Below, in pieces: positions 59,448 through 64,000 of a stretch of DNA of 64,000 bases. Within the stretch, counting starts at the first letter, position 1, and each line of letters starts with the position of its first letter. Location of the stretch: the NCBI RefSeq assembly GCF_900102725.1, contig NZ_FNJW01000008.1, positions 1,488,001-1,552,000 on the forward strand. The letters run 5' to 3'. The DNA is from Carnobacterium viridans (GTDB lineage: Bacteria; Bacillota; Bacilli; Lactobacillales; Carnobacteriaceae). Both the position numbers and the translations under genes were made by a program. Below the pieces are notes generated by a model, which saw nothing but the letters and a program-made list of their open reading frames with translations, was not told where the DNA came from and searched no databases.

Positions 59448-60818
59448 TTAAGAAAAAGCTTTCTTTATAGCTTCAGCTAACGTCATAACACCGATAACCT
59501 CTATATTTTCAGGGAAAGTCCAACCACCAATATTATTTTTGGGAATCATGATTCGTTTAAACCCTAATTTAGCAGCTTCATTGACCCGCTGTTCAATCCG
59601 GCTGACTCGTCTGATTTCTCCAGTCAACCCAATTTCGCCAATAAAACAATCGGTTTCTTTTGTTTCTTTTTCTTGATAACTGGATGCCACACTAATGGCA
59701 ATAGCTAAGTCGATTGCTGGTTCATCCAATTTAACGCCGCCTGCTGATTTTAAATAGGCATCTTGGTTTTGCAGCATCAGCCCTGCTCTCTTCTCTAGAA
59801 CAGCCATAATTAAAGACACACGATTGTAATCTAACCCACTAGCTGTCCGCCGAGCATTACCAAAAGCAGTCGGTGTGATCAACGATTGAATTTCAGCTAA
59901 AATGGGACGTGAACCTTCCATTGAAGCCACTACCGCAGAACCTGTCGCTCCAGATAAGCGTTCTTCAAGAAACATTTCCGAAGGATTCAGTACTTCTACC
60001 AATCCGCCTTCACGCATTTCGAAAATCCCAATTTCATTCGTTGAGCCAAATCGATTTTTAACCGCTCTTAAAATACGGAAAGTCTGATGTCTTTCTCCTT
60101 CAAAATACAACACCGTGTCTACCATGTGCTCCAACATCCGTGGACCAGCAATAGACCCTTCTTTTGTAACATGACCTACAATAAAGATAGCAATATTATT
60201 TGTTTTTGCAATTTTCAATAAATCAGCTGTACTTTCTCTGACTTGAGAAACGCTTCCTATTGCTCCGTTAATATCGGATTGGTTCATGGTTTGAATAGAA
60301 TCAATAATAACATAATCAGGCTTTAAGTCCTCAATTGTTTGTCTTATTGCACCCATATCCGTTTCAGGGTAAATATAAAAATCTGCTCCCTTTACACCTA
60401 AACGGTTCGCACGCATTTTAATTTGGCTCGAACTTTCCTCACCACTTACATATAATACTTTTCCGCCTGCTAAATTCAACTGTGCTGAAACTTGCAGTAA
60501 AAGTGTTGATTTTCCAATACCAGGATCTCCACCAATCAAAACCAATGAGCCTGGTACTACTCCGCCTCCTAAAACGCGATTTAGTTCTTTTAGCTTTGTT
60601 TTCACTCTAGGAACTTTAGATACTGTGATGTCTTGAATGGCTTCAGCTTTAGCGGTTTTGCCAGTCATACTGACACGACTTCTACGATCATTTTTATCCG
60701 CTACTACTTCTTCTTCCATTTGATTCCAACTACTACAGTTTGGACAACGTCCCATCCACTTTGGCGATTCATACCCACATGCTTGGCAGACAAATTTAGT
60801 AATTTTCTTTTTTGCCAC
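59448..60818 (-). CDS. radA: DNA repair protein RadA
   Basis: 456 aa from a GTG at 60818. N-terminal zinc finger CxxC...CxxC (C11, C14, C25, C28), Walker [11 protein letters not shown] near 96-105, the KNRFGSTNE motif near 253-261 and a Lon-like C-terminal domain. It is a helicase-like factor in recombination and natural transformation. A hairpin GTTCCTGT/ACAGGAAC (59386-59413) separates it from yacL. Confidence 0.97.
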   Translation of the reverse strand: MAKKKITKFVCQACGYESPKWMGRCPNCSSWNQMEEEVVADKNDRRSRVSMTGKTAKAEAIQDITVSKVPRVKTKLKELNRVLGGGVVPGSLVLIGGDPGIGKSTLLLQVSAQLNLAGGKVLYVSGEESSSQIKMRANRLGVKGADFYIYPETDMGAIRQTIEDLKPDYVIIDSIQTMNQSDINGAIGSVSQVRESTADLLKIAKTNNIAIFIVGHVTKEGSIAGPRMLEHMVDTVLYFEGERHQTFRILRAVKNRFGSTNEIGIFEMREGGLVEVLNPSEMFLEERLSGATGSAVVASMEGSRPILAEIQSLITPTAFGNARRTASGLDYNRVSLIMAVLEKRAGLMLQNQDAYLKSAGGVKLDEPAIDLAIAISVASSYQEKETKETDCFIGEIGLTGEIRRVSRIEQRVNEAAKLGFKRIMIPKNNIGGWTFPENIEVIGVMTLAEAIKKAFS

Positions 60819-61036
60819 TTGTTCAGCCTCACCTTCTGAGTTTTAAAAAACGATTTATTTTATTTTAACATAAATGCCATTAGAATAGGCATTGAAACAG
60901 ATAAAAGGCAGATTAATTCAAGCATTCTTCAACAGAAATTCATAGTCTTACTTTACCTGCTTATGTCTATTCATAAATCAATTCAATATTTTAACCATTC
61001 AGTAAATTATATCATTCTTCTCTTCAAATGATTCTA

Positions 61037-61576
61037 TTATCTGCCCGAAGAACCAAAACCACCTGAACGAACTTTTCCATTTGCTTTATCCGCATCTGCT
61101 TTTAAGAATGACATAAATATACCTTGGCCGATTCGATCTCCTTTTTTTATTACATGATCAGTTAATCCATAATGAATAAACTGAAAATAAATGTGCCCCT
61201 CATTATTTTCATTATTGTAATAATCCGCATCAATAATGCCGACTCCGTTTGGCAAAATCAATTGATGTTTAATTGGGTTACTTGAACGATTAGCCAATTG
61301 TAGATATTCATCTTCTCCCATGTAAGCTTTGATACCGGTTGGGACTAATGTTGATTTTAAATATTTTTTGTCTTCTTCTATAAATATTAAATCTGTTTTC
61401 TTTTGTTTTATTACCCGGGCAATGCTTTTCACTATCACTTTCCAAATAGAAGGCACTACTGTATCCTCTGCTGCTTCAAAATCATAGCCTGCTGCATGAT
61501 TTGTTGCTCTTATTGGTAAATGAATTTCTTTTGATTTATAAGCTGCTATTACTTCAAATCCACGTTTCTTTTCCAT
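61037..61576 (-). CDS. dut: dUTP diphosphatase
   Basis: 179 aa from the ATG at 61576 (MEKKRGFEVIAAYKSKEI). A second in-frame ATG at 61594 adds six residues. Motifs: AGYDFEAAED, LANRSSNP, LPNGVGIIDADYYNNENNEG and the C-terminal RSGGFGSSGR. An insertion of about 35 residues between motif 1 and 2 is typical of the Gram-positive form. An extended -10 (TGTTATAAT, about 61620-61628) lies upstream. Confidence 0.93.
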   Translation of the reverse strand: MEKKRGFEVIAAYKSKEIHLPIRATNHAAGYDFEAAEDTVVPSIWKVIVKSIARVIKQKKTDLIFIEEDKKYLKSTLVPTGIKAYMGEDEYLQLANRSSNPIKHQLILPNGVGIIDADYYNNENNEGHIYFQFIHYGLTDHVIKKGDRIGQGIFMSFLKADADKANGKVRSGGFGSSGR

Positions 61577-61737
61577 ACTTTTAAATTTCCTCATTTCCTA
61601 TCCTATTCGGTAACTGCTTAATTATAACAAAAAAACCGCCAACTAGCGATTCTCTCTATTCTGTTGCTTCGTGATCCCTCTATGGGCAATCTGCACAAAT
61701 AACACTTAGTTGTTTTGTGCAGATTCCCCTTTCGAAA

Positions 61738-61751
61738 AGATAACGTTTACA
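61738..61751. promoter_or_regulatory. Candidate CcpA cre site upstream of the sugar ABC ATPase gene
   Basis: AGATAACGTTTACA matches the 16-position consensus WTGNNARCGNWWWCAW with one mismatch when read with its flanking A and T. It lies about 50 bp upstream of the start. It would place the gene under carbon catabolite control. Confidence 0.5.
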
Positions 61752-61804
61752 TTATGATTACATTATAAGAAATCAGCTTTTAATAGAGAGGAAATGTGAC
61801 TAGA

Positions 61805-62911
61805 ATGGTAGAAATCGCACTTAAAAATATTAATAAAAAATACGAGAATAACGAAAATTATTCAGTAACAAACTTTGACTTAAATATAAAGGATCGTGAG
61901 TTCATTGTATTTGTTGGACCATCAGGATGTGGAAAGTCAACTACTTTACGTATGGTTGCCGGATTGGAAGATATCTCAGAAGGAGAATTATATATTGGAG
62001 ATAAACTAGTTAATGATGTTGCTCCTAAAGATCGTGATATCGCAATGGTTTTCCAAAACTATGCTTTATATCCTCATATGACAGTATATGATAATATGGC
62101 TTTTGGTTTAAAATTACGTAAATACAAGAAAGAGGAAATCAAACAACGTGTTGAAGAAGCTGCTGAAATTTTAGGATTAACAGATTTCTTGCAACGTAAA
62201 CCTGCCGCATTATCTGGTGGACAACGTCAACGTGTTGCTTTAGGACGTGCAATCGTTCGTGATGCTAAAGTATTTTTAATGGACGAGCCTCTATCAAATT
62301 TAGATGCTAAATTACGTGTAGCGATGAGAGCTGAGATTGCAAAATTACACCGTCGCTTAAACACAACTACGATTTATGTAACACATGATCAAACAGAAGC
62401 AATGACAATGGCAGATCGTATCGTTATCATGAAAGACGGATTCGTTCAACAAATCGGAACACCTAAAGAAGTTTATAATACACCAGTTAACGTTTTCGTC
62501 GCAGGATTTATCGGATCTCCAGCAATGAATTTCTTCGATGTCACTTTAACAAACAATATTATCTCTAATGGTCAAGGGTTATCTATCACACTTGACGAAA
62601 GAAATGCAAAAAATCTTGCAGCTAAAGGTTATGAAGGCAAAAAACTTGTTTTTGGTATTCGTCCTGAAGACATTCACAGTGAACAAATTGTTTTAGATGC
62701 TAATCCAAATAGTATCGTTCATGCTGAAGTTGTCGTGTCTGAATTACTTGGAGCAGAAACAATGCTTTATACTAAAGTTGATGGTACAGAATTTATTTCA
62801 AAAGTTGATGCTAGAGACTTCCATAATCCTGGAGAATTTATTGATCTATCATTTAATTTAAATAAAGCACATTTCTTTGATGCTGATACTCAAAATGTCA
62901 TTAACTACTAA
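61805..62911 (+). CDS. msmK: Sugar ABC transporter ATP-binding protein (MsmK/UgpC type)
   Basis: 368 aa from the ATG at 61805; an in-frame GTG at 61796 is the alternative. Walker A GPSGCGKST at 38-46, LSGGQ near 135-139, Walker B FLMDEP, and a C-terminal TOBE-type regulatory domain. In Firmicutes one such MsmK ATPase powers several sugar importers. No permease or binding protein is beside it. It has its own terminator at 62923-62971. Confidence 0.92.
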   Translation: MVEIALKNINKKYENNENYSVTNFDLNIKDREFIVFVGPSGCGKSTTLRMVAGLEDISEGELYIGDKLVNDVAPKDRDIAMVFQNYALYPHMTVYDNMAFGLKLRKYKKEEIKQRVEEAAEILGLTDFLQRKPAALSGGQRQRVALGRAIVRDAKVFLMDEPLSNLDAKLRVAMRAEIAKLHRRLNTTTIYVTHDQTEAMTMADRIVIMKDGFVQQIGTPKEVYNTPVNVFVAGFIGSPAMNFFDVTLTNNIISNGQGLSITLDERNAKNLAAKGYEGKKLVFGIRPEDIHSEQIVLDANPNSIVHAEVVVSELLGAETMLYTKVDGTEFISKVDARDFHNPGEFIDLSFNLNKAHFFDADTQNVINY

Positions 62912-62922
62912 TAAATAGCACC

Positions 62923-62971
62923 ACACTCCTAAAGTTAGTGTGAAAAAAACTAACTTTAGGAGTGTATTTTT
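62923..62971 (+). terminator. Terminator of msmK
   Basis: ACACTCCTAAAGTTAGT pairs perfectly (17 bp) with its complement around a 9-base loop and is followed by ATTTTTAT. Confidence 0.92.
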
Positions 62972-63035
62972 ATGGTTAAATATAATACATAATCTATTCC
63001 TTATCATTTTCCACTAAGAAAGGAGTTACAGTTAC

Positions 63036-63212
63036 ATGAAATTTTTAAGTGGCGTTATAGCTATTTGTTGTGCTTTGTGGCTTCATGTTTATCTATATGG
63101 ATTAGAACAATCCTCTTCTGTAGGCTTCAATAATGTTTTTAACTTTTATGCCTTTTGTTTGTTTTCACTAGGAATCGTTTCTATCTATTTATCGTATAAA
63201 GAGAAAGAATAG
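63036..63212 (+). CDS. Small membrane protein, unknown
   Basis: 58 aa: MKFLSGVIAICCALWLHVYL..., ending YLSYKEKE. Two hydrophobic segments (about 2-22 and 33-53) fill most of it. An AAAGGAG site stands 9 bases before the ATG, which makes it likely to be translated. I do not recognise a family. Confidence 0.65.
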   Translation: MKFLSGVIAICCALWLHVYLYGLEQSSSVGFNNVFNFYAFCLFSLGIVSIYLSYKEKE

Positions 63213-63235
63213 CTTTTTTCTCCAATTGTATTTTT

Positions 63236-63261
63236 CAAATTGTTTCACGTGACACAATTTG
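63236..63261. other. parS-like ParB-binding site in a 26-bp near-palindrome
   Basis: The core TGTTTCACGTGACACA at 63241-63256 differs at one base from the Bacillus ParB/Spo0J consensus TGTTTCACGTGAAACA. Flanking CAAAT/ATTTG extends the palindrome to 26 bp with two mismatches. It is non-coding and lies beside an rRNA operon, both usual near oriC. Confidence 0.72.
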
Positions 63262-63308
63262 TTGAGGACTATAATTTTTAGTTTGATAGATGAAGCAAAC
63301 TACTCACC

Positions 63309-63440
63309 AGTTTTTAGAGGAATAGATTTGCTTGTAGCCTTGTATAAAATTCAATGAAAATCAAAAACTGTTAACGTTTCAACAATTATGATTTCTTTGA
63401 ATACTGTAAATTTCCAGAAGGTGATTTTTTGAAGCAGCCA
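63309..63440 (+). repeat. MITE-like intergenic repeat (copy 5, degenerate)
   Basis: The left end (TTTTTAGAGGAATAGATTTGCTTGTAGCC, then ATTCAATG) is clear. The middle is diverged but still follows the complete copy (CTGTTAACGTTTCAAC resembling GCGTTGACGCTTCAGC). The right end (TTCCAGAAGG) is weak. Confidence 0.55.
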
Positions 63441-63486
63441 TATCATTTATCATACAACCGTAAAGCATTAAAAAAATTCCAACTAA

Positions 63487-63520
63487 AAAAGACACCATCC
63501 GAGGATGATGTCTTTTTTTA
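63487..63520 (-). terminator. Terminator of the rRNA operon
   Basis: GACATCATCC pairs with GGATGGTGTC (one G-T) around a 2-base loop on the minus strand, followed by a T run, just after 5S rRNA. Confidence 0.9.
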
Positions 63521-63523
63521 TGT

Positions 63524-63639
63524 GCGTGGCAACGTCCTACTCTCACAAAGGGAAACCCTTCACTACCATCGGCGCTAAGAAGCTTAACTTCTGTGTTCGG
63601 CATGGGAACAGGTGTGACCTTCTTGCCTTCATCACCACA
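63524..63639 (-). rRNA. rrf: 5S ribosomal RNA
   Basis: 116 nt. The minus strand reads TGTGGTGATGAAGGC at the 5' end, contains CCCATGCCGAACACAGAAGT, the loop C/helix III hallmark, and ends GCCACGC; the two ends pair. It is the last gene of an rRNA operon in 16S-23S-5S order. Confidence 0.97.
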
Positions 63640-63731
63640 CAATGTCAATCGAAAGTCCGTTGGACTCTCAAAACTGGATAAAGTCTAAAGTGTGTTTCGT
63701 TTGCTTACCTTTGTACACCGGGTATTGCTTT

Positions 63732-64000
<269 letters not shown>

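Larger units (their letters stand above)
63213..63523. other. Region between the small membrane protein gene and 5S rRNA
   Basis: 311 bp without a gene. It contains the parS-like palindrome (63236-63261), a degenerate repeat copy (63309-63440) and the rRNA terminator (63487-63520). A minus-strand ORF of 89 codons through 5S rDNA is not called. Confidence 0.75.

Noticed and set aside
63379-63648. Minus-strand ORF of 89 codons near the right end
   Set aside because: It runs through the 5S rRNA gene and the rRNA terminator.

Overview
The window is a low-GC Gram-positive chromosome segment. It is a nearly complete copy of the ancient ribosomal/transcription supercluster, read almost entirely on the minus strand. 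Gene order, absence of disA and map, Firmicute r-protein leaders and a Cys T-box point to Lactobacillales. The flavin-based extracellular electron transfer genes and overall sequence character suggest Carnobacteriaceae (Carnobacterium-like). That family assignment is inference, not a database result.

Layout by coordinate: 1-1377 holds a GNAT acetyltransferase and truA. 1469-3968 is the ECF transporter energy-coupling module (ecfT, ecfA2, ecfA1). 4740-18809 is the spc/S10/alpha block from rplQ back to rpsJ, with internal rpoA, adk, secY and infA. 19219-20845 inserts ilvE and a P-loop kinase. 21303-25776 is the str cluster (tuf, fusA, rpsG, rpsL). 26122-28434 holds a plus-strand prepilin peptidase convergent with a succinate-semialdehyde-type dehydrogenase. 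28591-39367 is rpoC, rpoB, an RsmC-like methyltransferase, rplL, rplJ, rplA and rplK. 39489-41831 holds a membrane protein, an NRDE protein and an orphan glycine-betaine-type binding lipoprotein. 42184-43281 is nusG, secE and rpmG. 43373-50451 is a divergent extracellular electron transfer locus. 50648-60818 continues the Bacillus-type order sigH, rae1, rlmB, mrnC, cysS, cysE, gltX, ispF, ispD, yacL, radA. 61037-64000 holds dut, a plus-strand sugar ABC ATPase, a small membrane protein, a parS site, 5S rRNA and the 3' end of 23S rRNA.

The most interesting parts are: (i) the electron-transfer locus wedged between sigH and rpmG, with no recognisable eetA, a one-domain PplA and an Ndh2 carrying a long C-terminal membrane domain; (ii) a parS-like site 15/16 identical to the ParB consensus inside a 26-bp near-palindrome beside the rRNA operon; (iii) a dispersed MITE-like intergenic repeat with imperfect terminal inverted repeats, seen five times, one copy supplying the stop codon of the prepilin peptidase; and (iv) a stand-alone OpuAC-type lipoprotein whose two lobes are in permuted order.

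How it works together: most genes make ribosomes, RNA polymerase and translation factors, controlled by strong sigma-A-type promoters (17-bp spacers) and attenuators (L10 leader, Cys T-box, terminator hairpins). The electron-transfer genes make demethylmenaquinone (dmkA, dmkB), reduce it with NADH (ndh2), and build and load a flavinylated surface lipoprotein (fmnB, pplA, eetB). The ECF module could energise the flavin transporter such a system needs, although its S-component is not in the window.
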